64,000 nt of DNA from Semisulcospira habei (taxonomy: Eukaryota > Mollusca > Gastropoda > Semisulcospiridae). Location: positions 69,985,101-70,049,100 of the forward strand of contig BTPG01000006.1 in NCBI GenBank assembly GCA_036245525.1, written 5' to 3'. The first letter of the stretch is position 1, and each line of letters begins with the position of its first letter. A program made the position numbers and the translations under genes. The notes below the pieces were generated by a model, which saw nothing but the letters and a program-made list of their open reading frames with translations, had not been told where the DNA came from and searched no databases. This document shows, in pieces, positions 46,130 through 57,138 of this stretch.

Positions 46130-46854
46130 TCAAGATTAAATAGGTATAAGTCCTGGGACTGATGGAATCATGCATGCGAACATGTTTACCTATTCACTGC
46201 CACTGTTATACTGAATAGTGTCAGTACTTTTCATGTTGAAAATGTTTGTCACGTGCATTGCAACGCTTGTACTTATGGCACAATGCACATACCAAGGCCA
46301 CAGAAAGAACACACATGAATTAACAGTAAACTTACAACAACAAAAAAACCCAAAACAGTTAACCGATCACTGCATTGCAGACCAGCGCTTGGCAGACTCC
46401 AAATGAATATATGTACAGTAAAGGGCCATATAATTATACTGAAAGTTTATGTAAACTCTTTGTTTATCAGTTTTCCTCTTTTTTGTTTTGTTTGATAGAT
46501 CACTCTGGGCAAAGGTGGACGCTTGACATTACTTTGAAATACGGGCCTCGGTCCGTTCGAATTTTCTACAGCCATAGTTTTCCGGAGCTTTTTCACTAGG
46601 AACAAAATGAAATGGGAGATGGCCGTCAGGGTCATATCTGCTGTCATTCGTACACTGATGAACACAGCAGTGCCTGTTGCTTGATGCACTTTGCCGACCG
46701 ATTTATGAGACGCTCGCTCAGTTCTACAGTTGCTTCAGCCATATGTCTGCGTGGTGCGCCTCGTTCTCGCTACCGGAACTGCCCGCGCGTGAATAACGTC
46801 TATTGCGCGACCGGAGACAATCTCATGATGATGCACGGTCCACGTTTTTATTTT
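46130..46854. other. unassigned spacer
   Basis: Nothing recognisable was found. A 153-residue plus-strand frame (46612-47073) runs into the next element and is taken as chance. Confidence 0.4.
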
Positions 46855-47147
46855 TTTTACCCCTTCACTGACAGCGGACGCAAAATGATGTTTTTGAAAG
46901 CTAGGCAAATTGAGTTAGTTAGCTTTTCATTTGGGTTTAACGCCGAGCAGGCAACCAAGGCCATCTCACGGCGGCTGAGGCAAATTGAACACCGTATTAT
47001 CCCAGCAATGCAAGGAACACGGTTAAAACTGCGTCAGCAAGAGGCAAAGAACCGCATGAGCCCACGCAGCTGAGAAGGCTCGTAGGGTTCTTTGCCTCTT
47101 GCAGTTAGGGGGTGTTGTCATTTGTTTTCCGGCAGTAAATGGGTTAG
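46855..47147. mobile_element. Family A element carrying a SINE tail insertion
   Basis: It reads TTTACCCCTTCACTGACAGC to GGCAGTAAATGGGTTAG. The stem (47037-47102) has the paired variant GGCAAAGAACC/GGTTCTTTGCC. The insertion sits in the left flank. Confidence 0.82.
46914..46977 (-). mobile_element. 64-bp SINE tail with 11-bp target duplication
   Basis: The insert GTTAGTTAGCTTTTCATTTG, GGTTTAACGCCGAGCAGGCA, ACCAAGGCCATCTCACGG is flanked by AGGCAAATTGA at 46903-46913 and 46978-46988, a perfect 11-bp repeat. It shows that very short 3' pieces of this family retrotranspose. Confidence 0.9.
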
Positions 47148-47274
47148 AGACGGTCTCAGTTTCAAATTATATTTGCGTCAGTAATGGTCTGCAATTTGTA
47201 ACCTTACTGCGCTCAGCAGTAACGAACGAAGGTTAAAACAAATCAAATACCAAAATATATTTTTAATCGTCTCA

Positions 47275-47487
47275 TTAACTCATTGTGCCCGAGGTACGAA
47301 ATACCTTCATTTTGGAGTTATCAGCTGAGGATTGCATTACAATTCAGGAGACAGATCGACCATGATAGTTCAAGGGTGGTGGCAGAATAGCTTGGCGCCT
47401 ATAGGCGCCTAGCTATTCTGCCACCACACTTGAACTATCATGGTCGAGCCATATCTTGCTGTTGTGTGTCGCAACTGAATGAGTTAA
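47275..47487. mobile_element. Family B TTAA element, complete
   Basis: It runs TTAACTCATTGTGCCCGAGG to GCAACTGAATGAGTTAA (213 bp). The stem (47358-47447) has the paired GGTGGTGGCAGAAT/ATTCTGCCACCAC variant. Confidence 0.9.
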
Positions 47488-47768
47488 GGTAAGTGGATTA
47501 AAAAAAATTCATTATCCAATGCGGAAACGGCGAAGGTGAAAAACAGTAATTGTATTTTTTTGGGAGAAAGCAAAATGTCATTGTATCTTCTTCGTTGTGA
47601 ATAACGCGATTTTTTTTTTTTTCTCATTTGTATTACAATGACAATCTCGCTTTTCGCAAAAGAAATGTAACTACTGTCTTCTTTCCTTCACACTGCGGCA
47701 TTATTTTTAGCCGTGGTTCATGATAGTCTTGGCTTGTCCGAGTAACGTCAGTTGAGGAATTTGCAACA
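47488..47768. other. unassigned spacer
   Basis: Nothing recognisable was found. Confidence 0.4.
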
Positions 47769-47887
47769 GGGCTCAGTTGCATGAGTGAGCTTAGTCCTGC
47801 GTCAGCCGCTAAGCAAGCTGCTCCCCTACAGCGGAGCACCTTGCTTTGTGGCTGGCACAGGAACAAGCTCACTTCATGTAACTGTCC
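47769..47887. repeat. Family I hairpin
   Basis: The arms GGGCTCAGTTGCATGAGTGA and ACTTCATGTAACTGTCCCC bound an inner stem TGCTCCCCTACAGCGGAGCA. The long arms match those at 28634. Confidence 0.75.
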
Positions 47888-48336
47888 CCAGGACTGTGTA
47901 AAAACTCTTTCAGGCAACAACGGCTGCACTGGTGAAAACACATTGTGTGCAGACGACTGGTTGCTGTGCAGATGGCCTGCTGAGGGTTGTTTCATCCCGC
48001 ACTTTCCGAGAGTTTTGTTTAGACTATGGCAAAATAATCTCTGTCGTCAGAATGTTAGTGTTACTATGGGTTCTGTTGTCGGGATCGCCAAACCAATAGT
48101 AAAGGCACGAATTCTCTCAAGGTATACATTTTTTTTTTTTTTAAAGTGCTGCAGGCAAGGATGAACACTTAAAAATAAATTCATAATCAATGAATTATGA
48201 ATTAAGCAAGAAATAATAAATAGATAAATAAATAGATAAACAATAATAAATAAATAACGCAATGCACTGGAACGCCGACCCATATATTCACAGGTATAAC
48301 TAATATTCATATTTATGAGACGACAATTTTAAGTGG
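47888..48336. other. unassigned spacer
   Basis: Only an AT-rich AATAAATA stretch (48200-48260) is noted. Confidence 0.4.
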
Positions 48337-48408
48337 CTAACGCATTCGAGATGTGCTGCATGCGGCATGAAGTCGAATATCCGTATTCGAACGTCTCGAA
48401 TACGTTAA
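48337..48408. mobile_element. Family C foldback, diverged
   Basis: CTAACGCATTCGAGATGTGC to CGAACGTCTCGAATACGTTAA. The left TTAA has become CTAA. Confidence 0.7.
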
Positions 48409-48495
48409 CGTTCATAAAGTCGTCATCTTTCATCGATATATCCATGCACCTCTCAAAGTTGTGGATGTCGGTATAAGACTTAAAATGTAAATGTT

Positions 48496-48611
48496 TTAAC
48501 TCACTCAATGCCTCCGCATCAGCAGCTGCGCAAGTGTCGTATAGCGTTGCCTAAGGCAACTCTTTACTACACTTCCGCAGCTATTGAATCGAGGTGGCTT
48601 CTATGAGTTAA
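48496..48611. mobile_element. Family D TTAA foldback
   Basis: TTAACTCACTCAATGCCTCC to GTGGCTTCTATGAGTTAA. The arms AGCAGCTGCGCAAGTGT and ACACTTCCGCAGCT pair. The right TTAA (48608-48611) is shared with the next element. Confidence 0.75.
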
Positions 48612-48669
48612 CACATCAGAGACGTATCTGTGCCGCGTACCCACATGCGGCACGCCTCGAATGGGTTAA
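48608..48669. mobile_element. Family C foldback
   Basis: TTAACACATCAGAGACGTAT to GGCACGCCTCGAATGGGTTAA. It shares its first TTAA with the preceding family D element. Confidence 0.75.
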
Positions 48670-49012
48670 AAAGACAAACGTGAAATCGAGGATCATTTTT
48701 TTTTTTTGTGTGTTATGTTATGTCGTTCATTTTCTTTTAGTATCCCTGGCTAGGAGGAAGAAAATGAGCACACTGTATTTTAGCCGTCTGGTCGTCTGCT
48801 CTGATAAGATGAAGAACAATGCCCTTGAAGGTGCTCGACAAGACAGGAAATCCCCACGTGACAGTAAAATCGGAGTTGTCGCGTCGGTACTTCAACGTAG
48901 GGCAATTTTTGTGGTACTGTAATCCGTCTTATTATCCTCCTTTGACCTCCACTGTTTGTTAGTATTGCTATCTTCTGAAACCACCGCAGATGACCATATG
49001 TGACAGTCCAGC

Positions 49013-49213
49013 TTAACCCCTTGTCGGCCGAGAAAAAGTGAACACGACCTAAGCACAAGAGACATAGATTCGCATGAGCCCCCGCAGTTGCGGGGTCTCA
49101 TGAGGATCTATGCCTCTTGCTGACATCACTCTGAGTCCATGTTACTAGGATAGTTTGGTCTTTTGGGCGTTGCATAAATTCAGTCTGCGTCATGTGGCAG
49201 TCAAGGGGGTTAA
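49013..49213. mobile_element. Family A TTAA hairpin element
   Basis: It runs TTAACCCCTTGTCGGCC to GGCAGTCAAGGGGGTTAA, with the stem at 49054-49120. The right TTAA is shared with the next family B element. Confidence 0.87.
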
Positions 49214-49422
49214 CCCATTTAGCCCAGACGCACAACAGCAGGAGATGGATCGACCAAGATATTCAAGGGTAGTGCCAGATTAGCTTGGCGCCTGTCGGCG
49301 CCAAGCTAATCTGGCACTACCCGTGAATTATCATGGTTGATCCATCTCCTGCAACAGGTACATAGTCGTTAGATGATGCCTCCAAAATGTGTGAAATACG
49401 TGCGTGGGGCTGAATGAGTTAA
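49210..49422. mobile_element. Family B TTAA hairpin element
   Basis: It runs TTAACCCATTTAGCCC to GGGGCTGAATGAGTTAA (213 bp), A/T subtype, with the stem about 49245-49340. Confidence 0.9.
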
Positions 49423-49830
49423 AGCGATCTGCTCCATGGAGGACTTTGACTGCTGCAGTTCGCCGATACAACGCGCTGTCAATGGTGTCTTGCCTCAAGT
49501 AAGACTTTTCTACTCGCGTTTTCGCAATCCATGCGAGTGGGCACAAGTACCAGAGGTTTTTCACTGCCCGTAGAGCGTAACGGAAGGAACTCTCCTGTGT
49601 CAGTACAAAGGAGAAGAAGAGCAGCTTTCTGTTTACGATATTCAAACTTGATACTTGTGTTTAGCATTCTTGTAAGACATATTAGCCCTTTGGGTATCCG
49701 CAGCGTTTTTAGTCGCGATGATTCCTACAGGAATCATCGCGACTAAAACCGCTACGGACACCCAAAGGGCTAAGCATGTTTATAAAGGAGATAGTGCGAT
49801 CTATTTATTCTTTACTGCCTGAAGTTGAAA
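49423..49830 (-). repeat. dispersed repeat R1 carrying a family L insertion
   Basis: AAAGCGATCTGCTCCATGGA, AAGTACCAGAGGTTTTTCAC and GTAACGGAAGGAACTC are complements of the 15290-15602 copy. The hairpin at 49682-49773 splits it. Confidence 0.7.
49682..49773. mobile_element. Family L palindrome, near perfect
   Basis: It runs TTAGCCCTTTGGGTATCCGC to AAAGGGCTAA, centre GATTCCTACAGGAATC. The other R1 copies lack it, so it is an insertion. Confidence 0.87.
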
Positions 49831-50214
49831 ACAAAAATAGTAACATTTCCAAAATCCTCAGTCTGTCTTGGTATGATCATCATGCAAAAATCAGAATCTG
49901 AACGGTACTGTGTTTGTTTGTTGTTGTTTTTCAAATTCAGATTGTTGCATGATGATCAGAAGAAAGAGGATTTAGAACTTTTAATAATTCATTTCAGTTT
50001 TTATATGCACAGCCACTTATACAGCATAAAACCATTCCTCCGAAGGAAAACGCGGAAATTATTAAACAAAACAAAACAAAACAAAAACAATGTTTAGGCC
50101 TTTAATTATTTCCGTGATTGTTTTGTTGTAGTTGTTTTGTTGATGTTGTTTTTGTTGATGTTTTTTTCTGGTGGAATGGTTTTACGTATGTCACCCTGCA
50201 AAGGAAACCCCAGC
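49831..50214. other. unassigned spacer
   Basis: AAATTCAGATTGTTGCATGA and TGATCATCATGCAAAAATCA near 49870-49960 form a weak inverted repeat. Otherwise nothing is recognised. Confidence 0.4.
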
Positions 50215-50386
50215 TTAACCCAATTAGAACCGACTTACGACTATACGAGATGGATCTACCATGATAATTCAGGCGCCAGGTTAATCTGGCACTCCCCTTG
50301 AATGATAAGGTCAATCCATCTCCTGCAAGTGATACATGGTCGTCAGGTGACACCTCCAAATGCGGCCTTGGGGTCAAATGAGTTAA
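50215..50386. mobile_element. Family B TTAA element with deleted left arm part
   Basis: It runs TTAACCCAATTAGAACC to GGGGTCAAATGAGTTAA (172 bp). The stem is shortened around TTCAGGCGCCAGG. Confidence 0.8.
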
Positions 50387-50772
50387 GTTGAAAAGACATA
50401 ATCTGTACCGCTTGCAGTTGGGTGTCATTTGACATTTTGTGTCAAGCTACTCTTTTACTCCTGAACTATCATGGTCGATCCGCATCAGTCTAGGTGTAGT
50501 GAATTTTCAGCACAGACATCCCTAGAAAAGCCAAGCTATTTTGAGAAGAACCCAACGGGGAAAGAAACACGATTAGAAAAGACAATTACAACTCAATTTA
50601 TTGATATTTCGGGTAAATACCCTTTTTCAAAATAGACAAACAAACAAGTATAGAGATCAGTCGCTACTTACCTTATCGAAGAAGGAATGTGGCAACTGAA
50701 GCTGGATTGCGGATTTCACGCTATTTTGGCATTACCCTGGATCTATCATTACATGTGCGTCTAAGAGCTATG
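50387..50772. other. unassigned spacer
   Basis: A lone B-arm-like CTGAACTATCATGGTCGATC lies near 50462. Nothing else is recognised. Confidence 0.45.
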
Positions 50773-50989
50773 TTAACACCTTCTGCTCCAGGACCGAAAT
50801 CCGCAAATTTTGAAGTTGCCCCTTGAAGACTGCACTACACTTCTGGAAACAGATCGAGCGTGATAGTTCAAGGGTTGTGCCATAATAGCTTGGCGCCTAT
50901 GGGCGCCAAGCTATTCTGGCACAGCCCTTGAACTATCACGCTCGATCCATGTCTTGCCGTGGCGTCAGTGTCGGAGTTGAATGAGTCAA
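50773..50989. mobile_element. Family B TTAA element
   Basis: TTAACACCTTCTGCTCCAGG to GAGTTGAATGAGTCAA. The stem (50853-50947) has the paired variants GAGCGTGAT/ATCACGCTC and GGGTTGTGCC/GGCACAGCCC (the latter a partial pair). Confidence 0.87.
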
Positions 50990-50998
50990 AGTTTGTCA

Positions 50999-51090
50999 AC
51001 GCTAGTGAACGCATTTAAGACGCTCTGCATCAGGTTCCGCGGCATACAACTGGCATAAAGCCGCGTATCGGAATGTAGCACGCCTAGTAA
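50999..51090. mobile_element. Family C-like foldback, decayed
   Basis: GAACGCATTTAAGACGCTCT and the later CGGAATGTAGCACGCC keep partial pairing through GGTTCCGCGGCAT. Confidence 0.45.
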
Positions 51091-51099
51091 TGTGTGACG

Positions 51100-51170
51100 T
51101 ATAATGACGAGCAAAAGAAAGTGTTTCCGATGATTCTAACAATGTCGCATTTCTTTTGCTCGTCCGTATA
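51100..51170. mobile_element. Family E hairpin element
   Basis: TATAATGACGAGCAAAAGAA pairs with TTCTTTTGCTCGTCCGTATA. Inner parts are shorter than in the 36009 copy. Confidence 0.75.
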
Positions 51171-51224
51171 TATTGCATACCGACTGTGCAGGAAATGATT
51201 AAGGAATGTGCACATGAAGCTATC

Positions 51225-51380
51225 GGGCTGATTAGTACGGGGTTTAGCATCTGCGTCACACGACTGGTAATGGACGGCACTAAGGGGCGGGTTATGAGGA
51301 TAGGGACAGCTATGGCCTCTGAAGTACGACTTGAACACTGATTAATTCAGTAGCACTGTAGCTGCGCCACTTTGATGCGC
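51225..51380 (-). mobile_element. SINE-related repeat, diverged
   Basis: TACGGGGTTTAGCATCTGCG, GTAATGGACGGCACTAAGGG and GAAGTACGACTTGAACACTG follow the order of 12268-12440. Confidence 0.6.
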
Positions 51381-51733
51381 CACGGACCTTTCTACGACAT
51401 GCTATAGAAAACAAGCCTGTCTCTTTCCACGAATAACATCGAGCTATCAGAAATCGCGAGCCCGTATTATATATACCATGGACAATCAGATCTACAGCGA
51501 CTGATTTGCATCGACTTACGTTTAGTGTGCTACTAAAGGCCCCATAAGTCTCCATAAATGCCAGTGAGGCCAAACACGAACAAAGTCCCCGAGGCAATTC
51601 TTTCGTTATTAGTGTGGAAAATAGTCTGTGTCTGCCGCCGCCATGTACCGTTGACTGCAATTTGCGGAAAACCACCTCTGCCCCCCCCCCCCCCCTCACC
51701 AAACCCTCCCCCCTCAACTGAAGTAACGAAAAG
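51381..51733. other. unassigned spacer
   Basis: A C-run lies at 51680-51695. A 181-residue minus frame (51310-51855) spans several repeats and is not supported as a gene. Confidence 0.4.
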
Positions 51734-51800
51734 GGCTCGGGCCGACGTTGGCCCGTGCACTGGCGTGCGCGGGCCAACCGGCAGCCGTCAGCCCGAGGTC
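51734..51800. repeat. Family H hairpin
   Basis: GCTCGGGCCGACGTTGGCCC and GCGGGCCAACCGGCAGCCGT then CAGCCCGAG fold back. Confidence 0.65.
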
Positions 51801-52059
51801 GTTTAACTGAATGAGAATTAAGCCTTTCCAATATGAAGTGTCCCAAGAAACTCATTTACTTCACGCTGGTGACGCAAAGAAATAGTCCCCACACACTCGT
51901 GCCGATTTCTATCAGGATTTACTCGGTTCCAAGAGATGTGGCTCCAAGGAGATCATAGTCTCGCAGATATAATGTAAAATGAAAGTCCGATTGATTGATT
52001 GCACATAGCTTAAACGTCGTGACAGCAGCAAGGACATATACAAGACGTACCGACGTTGC

Positions 52060-52545
52060 ATGTAAACAACAACAGCAGCAACAACAACAACAAAAACAGC
52101 AACAAAAAAGAAGACAACAACAGCAGCAACAACGACTAACTGCAAGAACAACCGATAACAGCAACAACATTTAACTACAAGAACAACAGACAGCTGCAAC
52201 AAGAATAACAGACGGCAGGAACAACAACAACTATCTGCAAGAACAATTGGCAGCAGCAACACCACCTAACCGCAAAAACAACCGACAGCAAAAACAACAA
52301 CCAAATGCAAGAACAACCGCCAGCAGCAAGAAGAACAGCCAGCAGCAGCAACAACAACCAACTGCACGAACAACTGACAGCAGCAACAACAACAACCAAC
52401 TGCAAGACAACAGATAGCAGGAACAAGAACAACAGGCAGCAGCAACAACAACTAACTGGAAGAACAACAGGCAGCAGCAACAAGAACACAAAAGGCATAA
52501 GCAACAACAACTAACTGCAAGAACTACCCGAAAACAACAACTGAC
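52060..52545. repeat. CAA/CAG-rich minisatellite
   Basis: Units like AACTAACTGCAAGAACAACM then GACAGCAGCAACAACAA of about 33-45 bp recur roughly ten times. The cysteine-leucine-valine open frames on the minus strand are artefacts. Confidence 0.85.
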
Positions 52546-52675
52546 AGCGTTCGCACAACGAAGAACTTTGCTAGTCGCTTTTCACTTTTGCCGGTTCACT
52601 GGGCAAAAAAAAGCTCACTCCAAGATGACGGTTCTCAAAATAAGAACTCCGACTGGCAACTGACGCGGTTTCCAC

Positions 52676-52748
52676 ATGTGTGCTGGTCTGTGATTTTGGG
52701 CCTTACGGCTCTGAGAGCTGTAAGGTCCGGAATCACAAACCGGCACAT
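52676..52748. repeat. Family F hairpin, best preserved
   Basis: GTGTGCTGGTCTGTGATTTT and AATCACAAACCGGCACATAC pair, with GGGCCTTACGGCTC and GAGCTGTAAGGTCC inside. Confidence 0.78.
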
Positions 52749-52979
52749 ACACAAAACGCGTAGCGTCCAAAAGACACAGGCCAGCATACAAATTACTGGC
52801 CTCAAGTTCGAAGCAATAACACGCTCTAGTCTGGCCAAAATCTACGCAGCAGGGATCTTTTCAACAGCCACGTTTGATTTTGCAACTGCTCTGGGAGGCG
52901 TCATTACGTTCAGTGCTGAAATCTTTGTTAATCTGACCCCCAAAGTGGCCAAAGGAACGTGGAGACAGAGTGGGTGTCA

Positions 52980-53045
52980 GCAAGAGGCAACTATCCTCAT
53001 GAGCCCCCGCGACTGCAGGGGTTCATGACGATCTATGCCTCTTGC
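52980..53045. repeat. Family A hairpin
   Basis: The stem GCAAGAGGCAACTATCCTCA pairs with a right arm ending ATCTATGCCTCTTGC, two mismatches. The right flank GTTGTATCTCGGTCACTTTT is typical of the family. Confidence 0.8.
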
Positions 53046-53085
53046 AGTTGTATCTCGGTCACTTTTTTTCTTGGCAGCAACATGT

Positions 53086-53442
53086 AATCTTGCAACTGCT
53101 CTGGGAGGTGTCGTTATTACGTACAAGTATTTAACATTTCAGCGAGATAGGCGAGACACACCAGAGGCATGGCTGGCATGGGATACCCATCGTAGTTTTA
53201 GTGTGTAGAATGAATGCTGCTCAATTCGAGGGATATATTGCAAAGATACATTTTAGGGAGGATGGAGACTAGAGTGGGGTGAAGTGGGGGATGGAGAGGT
53301 TCGTGTGACTCAGTGATTATTCTTTGCTTGACTTCCGAACGGCCAAAAAGACTTACTCAAGAAGCTGAGTATATGAAAAACAAAAACAAAAAAAAAACAA
53401 CAACAACAAAAAAAACCAAGATGGGACGAACCATAACCCACA
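53086..53442. other. unassigned spacer
   Basis: The phrase TGCAACTGCTCTGGGAGG occurs at both 52877 and 53092, on each side of the hairpin. An A-rich stretch precedes T2. Confidence 0.4.
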
Positions 53443-53871
53443 AAGTCCCTTCTATATGAGAGCTGTCTTCGCTGTCAAAGGTCTCTCTCTACCTTTTGTC
53501 TTTGACTTGATTCTGATGTTGAAATATCTCCTTCTGAAAAAGCCTCGCAGATGTGCCAATGCGTCATAGTGAACTCTAGAAGGGGCGCGCGCAGTGCACA
53601 CGCGTCATTGATTTGTCAAACGTCATTTGTCATGACGTTTTTGTTCCTTTTTACGTAATTCTATATTTAACGTGATATGAGATTCGCTTTCGCTTCAAGA
53701 CCTGGGAAAAGTGTGACAAAAGTATAATTTCACGGTACAATTTCAGTTTTGCTATAATTTGTGTGAAATCAGGTACAAGCGATACTAAGTACACCTGCAT
53801 GCTCTTCTGAAAGCGCGACAATGTGTGTGTTTGCGTGTGCGTATGCGTGTTTGCATGTGCGCGCTGCAAAC

Positions 53872-53942
53872 ATCCTCAAGAGGCATAGATGTTCATGCGC
53901 CCTCCGGGCACTTGAGGATCTATGCCTCTTGGAGATGCGCGC
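53872..53942. repeat. hairpin in first T2 block
   Basis: CCTCAAGAGGCATAGATGTT pairs with GAGGATCTATGCCTCTTGGA around CGCCCTCCGGGCA. Confidence 0.8.
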
Positions 53943-54254
53943 ATATGTGTCAATGGTTTGTCAAACGTCATTTGTCATGACGTATTTTGTTTTGTTTTGT
54001 TTTTACGTAATTTTATATTTAACGTGATATGCGATTCGCTTTCGCTTCAAGACTTGGGAAAATGTTGACAAAAGTAGAATTTCACGGTACAATTTCAGTT
54101 TTGCTATAATTTGTGTGAAATCAGGTTGACTTTACCTACCTATATGCTATACTAAATACACCTGCATGCTCTTCTGAAAGCGCATCGATGTGTGTGTTTG
54201 CGTGTGCGTGTGCGTGTGCGTGTGCGTGTGCGTGAGTGCATGCGCGCTGCAAAC

Positions 54255-54325
54255 ATCCTCAAGAGGCATAGATGCTCATGCGTCCTCCGGACACATGATG
54301 ATCTATACCTCTTGGAGATGCGCGC
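54255..54325. repeat. hairpin in second T2 block
   Basis: CCTCAAGAGGCATAGATGCT pairs with ATGATCTATACCTCTTGGAG around CGTCCTCCGGACA. Relative to the first block, CGCCC/GGGC changed to CGTCC/GGAC on both sides. Confidence 0.8.
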
Positions 54326-54340
54326 ATATGTGTGAGAAAG

Positions 54341-54436
<96 letters not shown>

Positions 54437-55023
54437 AATTACGTCATATTTAGAGTATCAGTCTCTGCGTGGTGACGGAGTTGCTTCTTTTATGACACCG
54501 GCACTGTCCGACTTTCTCTAGAAGTGAAGGATTTTTACTGTTTTAATTATTTTCTGAAAAGAATTAATTTTTACTAAAGAAGTTGAAAGGATACAAAGCT
54601 GGCTACCAAACTCATCCAATGTCTTTATCCAAACTAGCTATATGCAAAAGTTCAAGTAAATGTGACAAAAATTACGGACTCTAATCTGGGTCAACCGACT
54701 TCCTATAAACGGTTGTTATGTCTTCAATGAGACATTCAATTACAATATGGTCGGAGGCTCTTTTAGCCACCCACTTAAGAAAATATTTCGCCAACTTTCA
54801 AGCTTGTGTGTACAGAAATGTCGGAGATTCTCTTGTTTACGTACATACGCACACACATACATTCGCACATACATACGCACATACGGCGCTTCGCGCCAAA
54901 TGTACGTTCGGCAGCGAGGTTAGCGTAACTAGACATGACGTAATATTTATCTTCTTACTTCAGTTGTTAGAGGTTTAGCCTGTTGACATCATGGGCATGC
55001 TATTAAATCCCCCCCCCCCCCCC

Positions 55024-55054
<31 letters not shown>

Positions 55055-55119
55055 TTCTATAAATGGAACGGACTTAAAAAATAAACAAAATAGGAAAGAG
55101 GAAGAAGAAGGACAAACGA

Positions 55120-55173
55120 AGAAGTGGATTGATGATGATGGTGATGATAATGATGATGATGATTGATGATGAT

Positions 55174-55226
<53 letters not shown>

Positions 55227-55227
55227 G
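55120..55227. repeat. (GAT)n microsatellite
   Basis: GATGAT repeats with TTGAT interruptions. The poly-aspartate and poly-serine frames are artefacts. Confidence 0.92.
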
Positions 55228-55834
55228 GGAGGATGACGACAAAACGGTGCGGTTTACGGAAACGTTAAGGATAAAGTTGCCTCTTTTACAAACTGTCCTA
55301 CATAAGAAGAAGAAGAAGGACAACAGGATCAACAATAATAAAACAGCAACAGCCAACCAATATAGCATTATCAATATGGGGGATGTGGTGTGTAAGATAA
55401 TAAAAAATAAAGACAACAACAGCAACAACAAAAACCACAGAACAACATCAACAACAAGCAACATAATATTATCAATATGGCCCTGTGGTGCGCAAGAAAC
55501 GAGGCCAGGGGGCCGGTGGGATAGTCTCGGTTTGTACACATTTAGTCATTCATGAGGCTGTATTTTTCATCTGTCTGGGGTTTTCGTACACCCCCAGAAA
55601 GACAATCTTAAGCAATCTGCAAATGGCATACCCGCAGATCAAATACATGCAACCATACACCTAATTTCCCGACAAAGTCTCCCGCCCACATCTCATGTCC
55701 TATCCTACTATCCTGCCTCCCTACTCCCCCTACCCCCCCCCCCCACCCCCACCCCCCAGGCTCTCCCCATGCCCCTCTCTGGGCACCTCCCGCCTTCCTG
55801 TTTCTCGTCTGAGGTTGGTTCCGATCTGTACCAG
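55228..55834. other. unassigned spacer
   Basis: GGAAACGTTAAGGATAAAGT and ACAAACTGTCCTACATAAG near 55258-55308 resemble the stretch near 11420-11490. An ACAACA-rich zone and a C-run (55733-55760) follow. Confidence 0.4.
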
Positions 55835-55898
55835 GCAAGGGGCATAAATTCTCATGAGCCCCCTGAAGCAGGGGCTCATGAGAATTTATACCCCCTTA
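55835..55898. repeat. Family A hairpin
   Basis: GCAAGGGGCATAAATTCTCA and TGAGAATTTATACCCCCTT are paired, both with the AAATTCTCAT/ATGAGAATTT variant. Confidence 0.82.
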
Positions 55899-55906
55899 CT
55901 CATAAC

Positions 55907-56074
55907 AATGTACATCTATGCCACGAGGATGGAAGGAACAGTATCTAGCAGAGCCGTAAGAAAATGGGCTTGAAAGGAGATAAAGAAGCACGATGTACAT
56001 CTATGCCACGATGATGGATGGAACAGTATCCAGCAGCGCCGTAAGAAAACGGGATTGAAAGGAGATAAAGAAGC
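55907..56074 (+). repeat. two-copy 84-bp tandem repeat
   Basis: ATGTACATCTATGCCACGAK, GGAACAGTATCYAGCAG and TTGAAAGGAGATAAAGAAGC occur at a spacing of 84 bp with few differences. Confidence 0.85.
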
Positions 56075-56310
56075 GTGCATCTCAATAATGACTTTTTTTT
56101 CTCCCCTCAAGCAGTAAAACCAGATTCATCTCAGCAATATTATATCCCCCCAAAAGTTATAATAGCTCAGTGCCCTGAGACGAATGCTATATCGCGTGTA
56201 AGCCTCTTACGGTCCAAGCAATCGCTCTGATCGCCTGCGCAGCATGAAGGTCAGTGTGATTGCTCATTTCTAAACCCTGCGCATGCTCAACCAATGCTTC
56301 CACATATACT

Positions 56311-56521
56311 TTAACCCTTTAACCTCCAGGGCAAGGCGAGCGATGCCCAGCTACAAGAGACATAAACCCTCATGAGCCCCCGCAGTCGCGGGGGCTCATG
56401 AGGATTTATGTCTCTTGTTCGTCCTATATTCTTTATGCATACGTTTGTCCCACGCCATTGTCGGTCAGTGTGCAGTATTATCAGTCGCGAAATTCGTGAT
56501 CACTGTCAGCGAAGGGGTTAA
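56311..56521. mobile_element. Family A TTAA hairpin element (RAGACATAAA variant), complete
   Basis: It runs TTAACCCTTTAACCTCCAGG to GTCAGCGAAGGGGTTAA (211 bp). The stem at 56354-56417 is near perfect. The flanks match 719-954, including GAAATTYGTGATCACTG. Confidence 0.9.
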
Positions 56522-56652
56522 TGTTGAACTCGCATGGTTTTCTGGACCTCTGAGCTACCAAGGTCGACCCACCTCCCGCAGTTGCCGATGACCTGAGAAA
56601 GTTGCGTGCAAGATATTTTTTTTACACGAAGTGGGGACTGATGTATGCTACA

Positions 56653-56739
56653 GTATACTGACGAGCAAATGAAATGCGACCTGCTAAAGCGTTTTCGATG
56701 ATCCCAAAAATATCGCATTTCTTTTGCTCGTCGGTATAC
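56653..56739. mobile_element. Family E TA-flanked hairpin
   Basis: GTATACTGACGAGCAAATGA pairs with CATTTCTTTTGCTCGTCGGT then ATAC. The centre is GCGTTTTCGATGATCCC. Both sides carry TA. Confidence 0.78.
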
Positions 56740-57138
56740 GTTTGGGAAACCAGGAAATTCATGAATTTGCTGCTTTCACAAATGTACTGTAACATGCTCA
56801 CCGGAGATGTGGCGTGAATGACGTAACAAACACACGCACGGCATCTTGAAACGTGGCTCTGCGGGAATTTCAAATTTTTTACATCGCAAGAAAGTTTTAT
56901 GACGTGTCCATCGATCATTAATTCTCATGAAAGCACTTAAATTGCATGCCTTGATTTGTGCTCTGGGTGAGATATCTGAATGAACATTTTATTGAATAAA
57001 TTGCATAAAGACAGACCAGTTTAATAAAAACTGGACCAGTTTAATTATCCCGTCCCTCTTTTATGGCCGGATGGATGCTTGGACGGACTGACGGAAGGAC
57101 GGATGGGTGGGTGGGTGGGCGGCTGTAAGGCTGGCTGG
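56740..57138. other. unassigned spacer
   Basis: Nothing recognisable was found before the GGAT run. Confidence 0.4.

Larger units (their letters stand above)
53443..55075. mobile_element. Element T2: 1.6-kb T element with internal duplication
   Basis: The left end reads AAGTCCCTTCTATATGAG. The right end is an imperfect palindrome (55048-55075) after a poly-C/poly-A run. A block of about 370 bp is present twice (about 53600-53945 and 53955-54330), each with CGTCATTTGTCATGACGT, TGCATGCTCTTCTGAAAGCG and a hairpin. A GA run lies at 54341-54434. Confidence 0.78.

Noticed and set aside
46612..47073. 153-residue plus-strand open frame
   Set aside because: Its second half reads through a SINE tail and a family A hairpin. 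There is no independent evidence for a gene.
51310..51855. 181-residue minus-strand open frame
   Set aside because: It spans a SINE-related repeat, a C run and a family H hairpin, so it is a chance frame.
52175..52510. cysteine/leucine/valine-rich membrane-like frames
   Set aside because: They are antisense translations of the CAA/CAG minisatellite.
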